Positions 1-12,000 of a DNA stretch of 36,018 nucleotides are shown piece after piece. The notes under the pieces are model-generated. The model was not told the origin of the DNA, made no database searches, and saw nothing but the letters and a program-made list of their open reading frames with translations. The position numbers were made by a program, and so were the translations under genes. The first letter of the stretch is position 1, and each line of letters begins with the position of its first letter. The stretch covers positions 2,278 to 38,295 of the forward strand of contig JADHZB010001970.1 in the NCBI GenBank assembly GCA_015657535.1. Reading direction: 5' to 3'. The stretch comes from Nephromyces sp. MM_2019. Lineage: Eukaryota > Apicomplexa > Aconoidasida > Nephromycida.

Positions 1-84
<84 letters not shown>

Positions 85-135
85 ACACACATACACACAC
101 ACACACACACATACACACACACACATACACACACA
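1..135. repeat. (AC)n microsatellite with ACATAC interruptions
   Basis: Pure or nearly pure AC dinucleotides run from the window edge and stop 12 bases before the first Dicer exon (acceptor TTTTTCTATAG at 136-146). It is probably the 3' end of an upstream intron, so the acceptor directly follows a CA tract and a short T-rich stretch. Confidence 0.95.
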
Positions 136-146
136 TTTTTCTATAG

Positions 147-3100
147 AACAAATTAACGAAGAAGATATTTGATCAAAATTTCATTGAATCGAATTTTGAA
201 AATAAAATTTTAGTTTTTTGTAAATGGCGATTTACGACAATTTGTTTGTCTGAAATTTTGAAACATCGAAATTTCACAAAATGTGATTATTTTATTTCAA
301 AATTTCCTACACAAAGTTTACTTGCTACTAACTTTAAACCAAGTGTGTGTGTGTGTTAGTGTGTATGTGTGTGTGTGTGTGTTAGTGTGTATGTGTGTGT
401 GTGTGTGTTAGTGTGTATGTGTGTGTGTTAGTGTGTATGTGTGTGTGTGTGTGTTAGTGTGTATGTGTGTGTGTTAGTGTGTATGTGTGTGTGTGTGTGT
501 TAGTGCGTATGTGTGTGTGTGTTAGTGCGTATGTGTGTGTGTGTGTCGTGTTTGTGTGTGCGTGTGTGTCGTGTTTGTGTGTGCGTGTGTGTCGTGTTTG
601 TGTCTGCGTGTGTGTGAGTGAGTTATTTTTCTTTGATTATTTTTAAGCACATTGTTTTACACATTTGTATATACACATTTTTATATGTTTTATTTATCCA
701 ATTTTTTATATACACTAGTTATGTAAACTTTTTTGCATATATTTTCACACACATTTTTGTTTTTGTAATATTATCTTTATTTATCGGCACATAAAGGCAG
801 TAAAGCTCTCGAACAATTTTCATCGACTGGAAATGATTCACTAAAAATTTTGGTGAATTACACACATCTACACACATTTGTATACATATAAACACAAAGA
901 TATACACATATTCATACAAAATATATCTTTAATCAATGAAATGAGTTTAATTTCCCCTCCAAATATACACAGATAGGCATACACACATCTATACAAATAG
1001 ACACACATACACACATACTCTCAGAAATAAAATTTACACTCTTATGCTCTCTCATTTACACATATACACCCACACACTCATTCAACATATCCTCATAATA
1101 GCACCCATACACATACACACATGCATGTTTAGCATCACCCTATAACCCTTCTTATTCACCCTATATTTGTTAACACATTTTAATTTCTCCGTGTGAACAT
1201 TTAGACTACATTTTATGTATGTGTGTAATTCTCCTATATATGTGTATATCTATTTCTCCTTATATATATATATATATATATAAATATGTGTGTATTTAAT
1301 TTCCAAGATATATATTTATGTTAGGTGGCAACAAATGTGTTAATTCAAGGAATTGATATACCCGCCTGTAATATTGTCATGCAATTTGATGCAGTCACAC
1401 ACCCACATGTAATTACATTTGAGTTTTACACACACTTTTTTTACACACACACATTACAATATATACATCACACACATACATTACTATACATAATCCCATT
1501 ACACACACACACATCATGGCCCCCCACCACACACACGCACAATCCCACCACACACCCCAGCCACACACACACATCACACACACACATTTAACAGGCTATT
1601 ATACAAAGTAAAGGGAGGGCACGTCAGAAATGTTCACTGTATGTAAATTTTGCTAGAGATTTTAAAGAATTTGAAAATGTGTTATATTTCTCACAAGTTG
1701 AAAATGTTTTAGAAATTGCAAGTAGATTATCACACACATTTGAGACACCTGTTACACACAAAACACTGAGCGAATATGAACCAACCCCAATATATAAAGA
1801 GGTACACACAAACATCATACACAGTATACATCCTAGACAATATACATCATATATAATACATATTATACACTATATATATCATATATACCACACATCATTT
1901 ATCACACACATTACATACACCTCATACATAACACACATACCTCACACATAACACACATTCCTCACACATAACACACACACCTCACACATAACACACATAC
2001 CTCACTCATAACACACAATACACACACAAAACACACAAAACACACACAAAACGCACACATAACACACAATACACACACAAAACACACACCACACACACAC
2101 ACAGAAAACAGGGGCTATGTTAACCAATGAAGATAGTATACGATTTCTATATGAATTATATACACAATATAACCCAAAGATATTGGATTTAAATGATTTA
2201 AGTTTGTATGAATTTTCATTTAAGAAATCATTTAATGAACATATTTCTGGTGAAAATGTGTGTGTAAATTTACCTAAATTGGCTATAAAGGAAAGTATTA
2301 TTTGGACACCCCCTACACACATTTATATTACTGTTCCCCCCACATATGCTGCTAATAAGAAAGAAAAACGGAAATACTGTGCCTTAGCTGTTTTACATCA
2401 CATTGATAAGGTGTGTATGTATGTATGTATGTGTGTGTGTGTATGTGTGTATGTGTGTATGTGTGTGTGTATGTGTAAGTGTGTGTATGTATGTATGTGT
2501 GTGTATGTATGTGTGTGTGTGTATGTATGTATGTATGTATGTGTGTGTGTATGTGTATGTATGTATGTGTGTGTGTGTATGTATGTATGTATGTATGTGT
2601 GTGTGTATGTGTGTGTGTATGTGTGTGTATGTGTGTGGGGTGGGGGTTATATGTGTAGTGGTGACGTATGTGTGGTGTGTGTGTGTGTGTGTATGTGTGG
2701 TGTGTGTGTGTATGTGTGGTGTGTGTGTTTGTGTATGTGTGTGTGTTTGTGTATGTGTGTGGTGGGGTGATGTGTTCGTTGGGGAGGATTTAGGAAGGTT
2801 GATGTTTATAGGGTAATATATTATCTGAAAAAACTAGATGTTTGAATTGATGTGTGTATGAAAATAAAGTCTACATACGAGTGAGTGGGGTGATGTGTAT
2901 ATAGGTATGTATGGAGAAAAATATTTATATAGAAATGTGTCTGTGTGTGTGTAAAAATGTACACATTTTGATTCAAGAATATCTATGCATTTGTGTGTGT
3001 GTATTAGAATTTTCCAGACACTTTTGATAATCATTTTAGATTGACATATGATATAGAGGAAACTGTTAAAGACAACTACACAAAAATTGTGTGTTATAGG

Positions 3101-6100
3101 CATCCGCCAACGTGTGCAGTTGATCTTGAAAACACTCTACACACAGCATATTATGTATATAAACTTACACCTGAGTATATAGGGCTTCTTGTAGATGAAC
3201 AAATAATGAATGAAGGTTACACACACTATTATATGACATGTCTTGAACCCTTTGGTATAATACTGAGTGAATGTGTAAGAATTGATGATTTCTCTCAATT
3301 TTTTGACACATTTATATATGTTAATAATCCAATGTGTGAAGGTATTGATATTGTCAAATATAGCTTAACATATATTGGCCCCTTAGAAATCAATTTTAAT
3401 GAACTAAATATTATAAAGGTATGTGTATGTGCTGTGTGTGGGGTGGGGGGNGTGTGTGTATATATGTGTGTGTGTGTGTGTGTGTGTGGTGTATGTATAT
3501 GTGTGTGTGTGTGGTGTATATATGTGTGTGTGTGTGTAGTGTATATATGTGTGTGTGTGTGTGTGGTGTATGTATGTGTGTGGTGTGTTTGAGCTTAGGG
3601 TATATATATATATATTATCTTGTTAGAATGTTTAAATTGGATTATATTGTGATTTATGTCCTTGATATTCTAATAGTTATTATTTTCAATCTGCTTTCCC
3701 CCCCCCCACATACACATATATATATATATATATATATATAATAGGAGCTTATGAATGTATATACACATAATCCGAATGATAAATTTTAAGAGATATAATT
3801 AAATTTGATATGATGTTTCACACCTAATTGTAAAACTAGATATATATATAAGTGATTTAATTATTTATTTTTTTACACATTTATTTATACAAAACTTATT
3901 CATACACACATTTATTTATACAAACATTTATTCATACACACATTTATTAATTTACATATTTAAATATACACACATAATAAATATTTATGATGTTTTATAG
4001 AAATTTTTTAGCCAATTTCGTGACCAATTTAATACTAAACCTTTTATATCACAGGTTACACACATATATTTCTTATACATATTATTACGCACACATATTA
4101 ATAAATAAGTCAAAATAATCACCACATATATATATCATTGTACACACATACAAACATGTTGATATAAACACTAATGTAATCTCATACACACATACACTCA
4201 CATATATATATATTTATACCTAATAGAATACGTTACATTTTATTTAAACTGCTACACACAAATTTTTCTCTTTTTTTGTATAATTTTATCTATATAATTA
4301 TATAAGTGTGAATACATGTATGTAAATATATGTGTGTGAATATATCTATGTAATTATATGTATGTAATTTTAAGTGTGTAATTTTATATTTATAATTATA
4401 TGTGTGTAATTATATGTATATATATATTAGAAATCATCTCAAATAATCTTACCATTTGTGTGTGATGAATATGGCTACCCTGATTATAGTTATATGACTG
4501 ATTGCAACAACCTAGTCCCTTTATTTAGCCAAGATAGGTAAGCTGATAAATATGCATACACACTCACAATTATATCTAAACCTACACACACACGCAATTA
4601 AATACGCATAAACTTACTCGTACACACACACACACATAAGTATACATAACCTTTCACATATACATATACAATTTATATATCCATAAACTTACACATATAC
4701 ACACACACAATTAAATCTAGGTAACCTTTCACATATACATATACAATTAAATCTCCATAACCTTACACATATACACATACACAATTAAATATGTATATCC
4801 TTACTCATATACACACACACAACTAAATATGCATATCCTTACACACAACCCCATTCATTTTAGCCCTATTGATTCCAAATTATTAAATGCCTACACACTT
4901 GAAAATTTGGATATAAATCACCCGCAATTTGAAGTTTTGTATAAATTAAAAACCAATTTACACACACACTTTAAGCACCCTCGTTTTGGTGGTGGAAAAC
5001 ACACATTTTACCAAAATTTTAGTAAACCCTATGAACGAACATTTTTATATCATCCTACACACACACGTTCAAATAGTGAATCAAATTTTGTACGTGTATC
5101 TAAGGTAATCCTTAACATACATATACACACACTATACACACACTTAATGATATATTTAGATTGAATAATTTAACTCATGATTAGCAGACATTCGATATTG
5201 CTTAAATTATGATTCACAATTAAACTTTATACACACATGATTAGTTATATTGATTACTTATCTCCATACACACACATTTGTCTCTCATTTCACACACACA
5301 CACACACACACTATTTACACACACATACACACAAAGCAAACACAAACCAAGAAACTCTCACATACACACACACACACTCTATCTATTTACACACACACAC
5401 ACACACTCTATCTATTTACACACACACACACACACACTCTATCTATTTACACACACACACACACTCTATCTATTTACACACACACACACAAACAAAAAAC
5501 ACGCATACACCCACTCACTCACACACATATATATATATATATATATACACACCTACATACACACACCTACATACACACATATATATATATATATATAAGC
5601 ACACACCCCACACCCCTACATTTTTACATACACACAGAGATGGATATATTCAGATTTCAATTCAATCAGACGCCATATAATTAGGCAACTACCACCAAAC
5701 CAAATAAAACAGTACACACTCACTTACACATCATATTTACCTTACCCAGTAGATGCAAGTACACATTTTAATTTCTTGGCCTTTCATTATATTAATTGGA
5801 CGTATGAGTGTTTATTAAGTACACACACATTTTCAGAGGGGCTTAAGAATAATATAATAAAGCAGTTAAATGATATATCAAAGCATAAACATATGTGTAA
5901 CTACACAATACCTCAAGAGGTGTATATACATCCTACATTGTTACACACAAGCCTTACACACACACTATGTATGATTACACCATTCCAAACACACACACCT
6001 CCCCTTGAATTTATTGGAAACAGTACACATTTTGATAGTTTACTACAAGATTATCAAGTTTTGGAATTTGTTGGAGATAGTGTGTTAAAATTTATACTCA

Positions 6101-8650
6101 CACTTTATAGCCTCTCTTCAGATGTTGAAACTATACACACACCTAGTACACTTACAAATTTTCGCTCAAAATTTGAATCAAATGAGTTCCTTGCACAGTG
6201 TTGTATGAATAAGGATATACACACACTTATTAAATGCATACAATATCATAGAAATAAAACCTTAGATTGTTTAAGGGAAACTACACCTACTACTAAAGAT
6301 TTAGCTGATATTATTGAATCTATAATTGGTGTGTGTTATTTATCAAATGAAGAATTTGTATTTATAGAGGGTGACTATGAATATATTAACAAGGTAACTC
6401 ATGCTAATTATAAAGATGTTGTTACACCCATTGATACGAATGTTGAGGTGGCTTTTGTTACACACATGAATTTGGGTGATGAGGTAGATGTCATTACACA
6501 CACACATAAACATGATGAGGCTGTTGATATACACACACATAAACATGATGAGGTGGATGTCGTTACACACACATATAAACACGACGAAGTTGTTGATATA
6601 CACACACATACGTTTAACAATTATTCAACCACACACAGATCTATTGAAACAACCAAGTCAACTACACATACATATACTCCCAAATCAAATATTGATCCAC
6701 CTATCCAAACAACACACAATTCTACACACAATCAATCTGAAGTATACACACACACACACCAACCCATAAGGAAACCCATATATCTCCCTACTCTACCTAC
6801 AGCCTTTATACCAGATAATCAAATCCCTTTTATTTCTACACACAAATCAATTCTTGTAGCCACTGCATTTATTCAATATATTCTTGATATACACATTAAT
6901 ATTTCAACCCCACTATATTTTACACAAACTAAAAACAATTTAATTGATATGTTTTATCAACCTATATCAGAGGTAGATTATCTTAGTAACACACACATTG
7001 AAGAATTATTTAAAATTCAATTTCATAACACCAAATTACTCTCCCTTGCACGACACACTGGATATATCATGGTGGGTGTGTGTATGTGTACGTGTGTGTA
7101 TGTGTACGTGTGTGTATGTGTGTGTGTGTATGTGTGTGTGTGTATGTGTGCGTATGTGTGATTGTGTGTGTATGTGTGCGTGTGTGTATGTGTACGTGTG
7201 TGTATGTGTGTTTGTGTGTGTATGTGTACGTGTGTGTATGTGTACGTGTGTGTATGTGTGTTTGTGTATGTATGTGTGTGTGGGAGGGTGAGGGTGATAT
7301 TGTATTGTGTGTGTGCTGGTGTATAACTTGAGTAGGGTATGTGCATCTTAGTGTATAGTTTTGGTTGGTTTTGTGTGTGCATATTGTTGGGAAAAGGGGG
7401 GTGAATGTAAATGAGATATAATGATGTATGTATGTAAACTTAGGGTACATAATTTAGTACATACAAATAAGGTGTGTAGTGTATAATTTTTGTAGATTTA
7501 TTTATATAGAATAGATTAATTTGGGCGTGTAAGAAAAGTTAGATTGTAACACACACAGATCACATATACTACACTTCTATATTTTCACACATAACCCCAC
7601 ACCCCCGATCCACACAAATAAAAAACAAACACAACACTAATAAATATTTACATACACACATACAGACACACACACACACACCCATACAAGATATTTATAC
7701 ATAATTAAACATTTTTTTATTTGAAGGAGATTTTTGAATTCCTGGGAGATGCTGTAATTGGCTTAGTTATTGTTATTTGGTTACACACAAATTTCCCCTC
7801 ATTTCCAGAAGGTGCACTTACACACTACAAATCAATTTTAACGTCAAATTTGATGTTTCAAAAGTGTTTATTAGAAGCTATTTCACACACATCTCACACA
7901 TTAGATAAGATAATTATAACTAAGGAAATTGGGCAGTTCAATATTTTAGGAAATATAGATCTAAAAGATATAATAACTACACATGACTTGTTCAAATTAG
8001 ATAAATACAATTTGAAAAACAAACTTATTAGTGATTTCTTTGAAGCAGTTATTGGAGCATATTATATTGACTGTATAGACAGTAAAAGTAGCTTTGATTT
8101 GATGGTAATTACACACACACACACTCAATATATCTAACCTAGTCTATACATATTCATATGAGATATGTATGTAATTTCTTTTTAATACATATTCAAAACA
8201 TGTTGTGATTGATATAAGTGTTTACAAACCTTACATATATTCATCTCTTTATTATCATATGTGTGCTTTAAATACACATGATATTTATCTATACATACAA
8301 ATATAGAGATATTCTCACTCCAAATCTATACACATTATATATATATAATTTTGTACATTTTTATATATATATATTATTCTCTATCCATATATCTTCACAT
8401 CCATACAAACAGATAATCCTCTATTTCACACGACATTGTATGATGCCTCTACACATTTATACACAAACTATTTATTACACATGTTCTAATCTTCACAACT
8501 ACACACAATTTCTCTATTTTTTATATATACACACTACATATTATATCCCTATATTAGCCTATTTGGTCAATTATGGAACCCTATTTGAAGCCAATGTATA
8601 ACTTTATAAAAGACGATTACTTAGCAAATCATTCCAAAACATATGACTAA
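147..8650 (+). CDS. DICER: Dicer-like endoribonuclease, 12 exons, 5' end outside window
   Basis: Exons I infer: 147-342, 797-852, 1325-1408, 1595-1801, 2105-2410, 3008-3418, 4001-4054, 4431-4537, 4864-5104, 5638-7071, 7727-8104, 8558-8650 (TAA). All junctions are GT..AG and in phase; total 1188 residues. Numbering is from the first codon seen. Helicase C half: motif-IV-like KILVFCKWRF (about 20-29), motif V ATNVLIQGIDIPACN (from 86), motif VI QSKGRARQK (from 116). Dicer dimerisation domain (DUF283) in exon 5, with KTGAMLT. Exons 6-9 take the platform/PAZ place but show no clear PAZ motif. RNase IIIa: LEFVGDSVLK with E697, D701, then DLADIIES with D778, E781. RNase IIIb: FEFLGDAV with E1036, D1040, then SDFFEAVIGAYY with D1135, E1138. 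All eight metal-binding acids are present, so double-strand RNA cleavage is expected. A His/Thr/Asp-Glu repeat lies between the two RNase III domains. The C terminus ends soon after IIIb with no dsRNA-binding domain. The DExH half should lie upstream. Confidence 0.9.
343..612. repeat. TG minisatellite at the 5' end of a Dicer intron
   Basis: The intron donor (exon ends 342) is itself the first unit of a GT run. Units built on GTGTGTTAGTGTGTAT recur until about 540. They are followed by about three copies of a unit built on CGTGTTTGTGTGTGCGTGTG (about 547-610). The rest of the intron to 796 is AT-rich and lacks long repeats. Confidence 0.9.
853..1324. other. Dicer intron, AC-rich
   Basis: This intron joins codon 84 (KIL) to helicase motif V (VATNV). 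It begins GTGAATTACACAC, carries scattered ACACAC on the sense strand, then a short TG stretch near 1218 and a TATA run near 1262-1281. It ends TTATGTTAG. No further exon is visible in it. Confidence 0.75.
2411..3007. repeat. Dicer intron made largely of (TG)n/(TGTA)n
   Basis: The donor GTGTGTATG continues into about 350 bases of uninterrupted TG/TGTA units with short G-runs (near 2637-2646 and 2761-2767). TG is still the dominant motif up to the acceptor GTGTATTAG at 3007. The long VCVCVC-type open frames here come from the repeat and are not protein. Confidence 0.9.
3419..4000. repeat. Dicer intron: TG block, then TA and CA-rich part; contains an N
   Basis: The donor GTATGTG opens a TG block to about 3590 with a G-rich patch, GGGGTGGGGGG, followed by an undetermined base at 3451. 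A C8 run and a (TA)n run follow near 3699-3740, then scattered ACACA on the sense strand to the acceptor TTTTATAG. The N inside the repeat probably marks a hard-to-sequence or collapsed spot. Confidence 0.85.
5287..5490. repeat. AC minisatellite with TCTATCTATTTACACAC unit, in Dicer intron
   Basis: In the intron between exons 9 and 10 (5105-5637), a unit of roughly 25-30 bases combining CTCTATCTATTTA with an AC run of variable length repeats four times between about 5375 and 5490. Two (TA)n runs follow (5527-5546, 5580-5597). The acceptor at 5637 is the last AG of an ACACACAG tract. Confidence 0.85.
6470..6615 (+). repeat. In-frame coding repeat in Dicer (HTHKHDE-VVDI units)
   Basis: About 3.5 copies of a 33-36 base unit lie within exon 10. 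Each encodes a Thr-His stretch, then KHDE, then an acidic/hydrophobic part such as VVDI or VDVV. It sits downstream of the RNase IIIa catalytic DLADIIES and upstream of RNase IIIb, so it lengthens the inter-domain linker and does not break a catalytic site. ACACAC is on the sense strand in every copy. Confidence 0.85.
7072..7726. repeat. Dicer intron with TG block at 5' end and AC block at 3' end
   Basis: This intron separates RHTGYIM from EIFEFLGD, just before the RNase IIIb signature. It starts GTGGGTGTGTG and stays a TG/TGTA/CGTG array to about 7290. An AT/TG transition follows. From about 7545 the sense strand is AC-rich, with a run near 7660-7684, before the acceptor TTTATTTGAAG. The transcript could form a UG/CA hairpin of over 100 pairs. 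Confidence 0.9.
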
Positions 8651-9087
8651 TCTAGAACGTTTACACACACACGCTAATCAGATTATTTATATACATTTAT
8701 ATATATATAAACCCTTTACACACTCACTCACGCACATACATACATAACAAACAAACACACACACACACACAATGCAAATGCACAACACACATATACATAC
8801 ATATTATTGAGTGTATATACATTTTAAGAAATAATTTTCAGAATTAAAAGTAAACGATTTTCGACCCAACAAATTTTCTAAAAACATTGTTTAAATAATA
8901 TATATATATTTGTATATATTTTTTTAAAATAAGTTGAGAATGGTGTGTGTGTGTATTCCCCTCCTCCCCTCTACCCTCCAAACAACTTTTCCTGTGTATA
9001 TAATAATACATCTACTCTATGTATACACACACCAACATATATAACAAATCTATACAACCAAACCCTTGGTACAACTTTACACACACA
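8651..9087. other. Convergent intergenic region, no gene seen
   Basis: This AT-rich spacer separates the stop codons of the Dicer gene (+) and the chitinase-like gene (-). It has CA-rich stretches near 8720-8800, a TATA run near 8898-8910, and a short TG run near 8943-8955. No open frame with coding character was found. The poly-A signals of both genes probably lie here but cannot be placed. Confidence 0.7.
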
Positions 9088-12000
9088 TCAACATTTATAA
9101 CCACAGGCATCAAATTGTACACTTTCTAATGTACCATTTATGGGTGTGTGTACAAATATCTTATTTGGCTCACAACTGAAATGACACACATTTGATTTAT
9201 CATCTGAAATGGTTGTATTTAAGGCTGGACAATCGTGTGTAATTGACTCACAGAAATGCTCACTATCAAACTCACTATTTGTACAATTTTGACTACCCGG
9301 TAAAAATTCATTTCCCCCCAATTTTAATTGGCCCATCCTTTGCAATATCTCAGCAAATGCACCCACTCTGTATGCTGCATCAAGTGTACCTAATTGATTG
9401 TTACTCACTTTATTTTGAATGAAATTGATATATTTTGCATGTGTGCGTATAGGTTGTGTAGGGTGTGTAGGGTGTGTGGAGTGTGTGGAATGTGTGGAGT
9501 GTGTGTGTGAGGGGGAGTGGGAGTGGGGATGATGTGTGTGGGGTTGAAGTGTATGATAGGTATGTGAAGGTCTAAAATATGAAGATGTAGTGTATGAGGG
9601 GGCAGAGGAGGTATGAGTAGGATGTGAAGATGTGTGATGTGGTTGTGTAATATTGAGGTGATATTGCCTTGTTTGTTTCAATTCAATCATTGAATCACCC
9701 TTCATTATTTGATCAAACATATCAAGTTCCTCATTACCTATTTGTAACATATATATATATATATATATAACAAATTTAAATAGATTTATACTTTAAAATA
9801 TGTATAACTAGTGGATGTGTGAATGTGTGTGTGTGGGTAGCATGGAAAATTTCATGAATTCAATAAATTTACATACACATATATATATTTATGAATTATA
9901 CAATGCTGGGCTTGACAATTTTATAGATGTGTGTAGTGTATGCTTAAGGATCTAACCAGAGTGGACAAGATAATATATATATATTTATATGTACGTATGT
10001 GTCAAAATAGTGAGTTTATACATTAATTCATCAATTACCTGAGGTTTGTGAGGGAGCTATATTTTGTTTAGTATGTAGATGTGGTTTGATAGGGTGTAGT
10101 TTGTTCATATTAGGGCAGCATGCATATTCACCAATTAACAAATTTATAGTCAATCCAAAACCACCCAAGATCTTATCTTCTGGGTTGTGTGCACGTAATT
10201 TCATAATAGCCTCATGTGGTGAGGTTTCCCCTTTACCAATATTAGTATCAGGGCAATTATAACCATACCTATTGAATAAGGTGTGTATAAATCATATGTT
10301 TATTTTTAAAAAATAATTCATTAGTACAATCAAAGCAAAAATGTGAGTACCTATACACCTTATATAGTACATGAAGCTGATACATAATTTTGCAAGCTTT
10401 AAATATATATACACACCCTAATTTACATCATAATTTAGGCATAAACACCCCTTTATATACAATTATACACACTATGAATGCACACTCCAATCAAATATAA
10501 TGTATAGAAAATTAGCCATTGATACTTAATAATTCTATATACGGAAAATGTGTATATTTAATGAGTCTTATCATAGATTTTCACTCTCTTAGGAACACAT
10601 ACACCTAGGTTAATTTTAGTTACATTTGCAGATATACACCTGCTAATGTATTATTTCAATTATATCTATTCAATCATATATATATCTCTATACATATATA
10701 TCTGATTAAATATTTAGCTTTGCTACACCCTCCACAGCGCAAAAAAGCTTTACTTTTACGCATTCATCAGCTAATATACACATTAATAGCTTTAATAGGC
10801 ATAATACTCACACGCACACACACGAGTTAATATTTTACAGACACACATCTAACACACACATATCTTTCATATTACATACATACGTCTAACACAAACATAT
10901 TTAATGCATAACACAAAGAAAATCCTAAATACCACTCAACCAAAATCCCATATATTTACACACACCCAATTCTATCACACTATGCACCCAAAATATTTTT
11001 CTCCCTCTCTCTGATCCACGTACACACACACATATATACACACACACGGACACACACACACACATACATACACACACACACACACATACATACACACACA
11101 CATACACATACAACTCACACATAGAGATACAACACACACACACACAGATACAACACACACATGCACACACACACACATACTCTCTTTTACTCATCCACTT
11201 CCACAATGCGGCAGCCCACCCCATTATATTACTAGGCTCAATCATTTCGGGTTTGTCTAATAATTTTCGTTTATCACCAAATAAAAATTCACTAAATTGG
11301 CCATATTGCACATTTCCCCTAATCATAAGGGGTCCCCTCCCATAATATAAGGTTTGGTTATTTTCTGAACATGGGTAAGTTTTATCTGGTGTGCAAAATC
11401 TGTACATTTACAATGTATAAATAGGCATGTGTGAGTGTTTGTATATCTATATATATGAGTTGGAGTGGTATATATGAGTGCCTGTGAGTGTATATGTGTA
11501 CACATATGTTTATAGTGTTTTTCTGTGTATATGGATGATCCTGTGTATATGGATGATTGTGTATACATGGATGATTGTGTGTATATGGATAATTGTTTGT
11601 ATATGGATAGTTGTTTTTATTTTTGTATGTACACTTGTGAGAAGAAATGTGTGTTTGTGATTTTTTATATGCTCATATGTATATCTTCTGTTTTCTATGT
11701 AGGTTTTTTTTGTGTGTTCATGAATATGACCATGTAGGAAAATATATATGTGTAAAATACATATTTTTCATATTTGTGATGGCTTCTGTACATATACACA
11801 TGCATTTTAATATTCCTATATAAATATCAAAATTTGTTCATGTTTATACTACTCCTTAAACATGCACTATATATTTCAATTGATTATTTCATAATCCAAA
11901 TTTTTTATGGTATTTAAATAACATGTTTAAACACTCAATAAGGGTAATATACCCCATCTCTATTTCCCTGCTCACACACACCTTTCCTGTACATCTTGTT

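Noticed and set aside
2403..2816. Long open frames made of Val-Cys-Tyr-Met repeats
   Set aside because: They are translations of the (TG)n/(TGTA)n intron array; the same happens in two frames at once and at 3421-3741, 6998-7331 and on the antisense of AC arrays.
5375..5490. Regularly spaced repeats resembling a CRISPR array
   Set aside because: Units differ in AC length, there are no unique spacers, and the context is an intron in eukaryotic DNA.
5237..5684. Three overlapping open frames rich in His-Thr-Leu-Tyr
   Set aside because: They arise from the AC minisatellite in the intron between Dicer exons 9 and 10; all three frames are open together and none continues a domain.
11478..11737. 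Open frames with YMDD repeat units
   Set aside because: They are a by-product of the 18-base minisatellite in chitinase intron 1, antisense to the gene, without a start context or family match.
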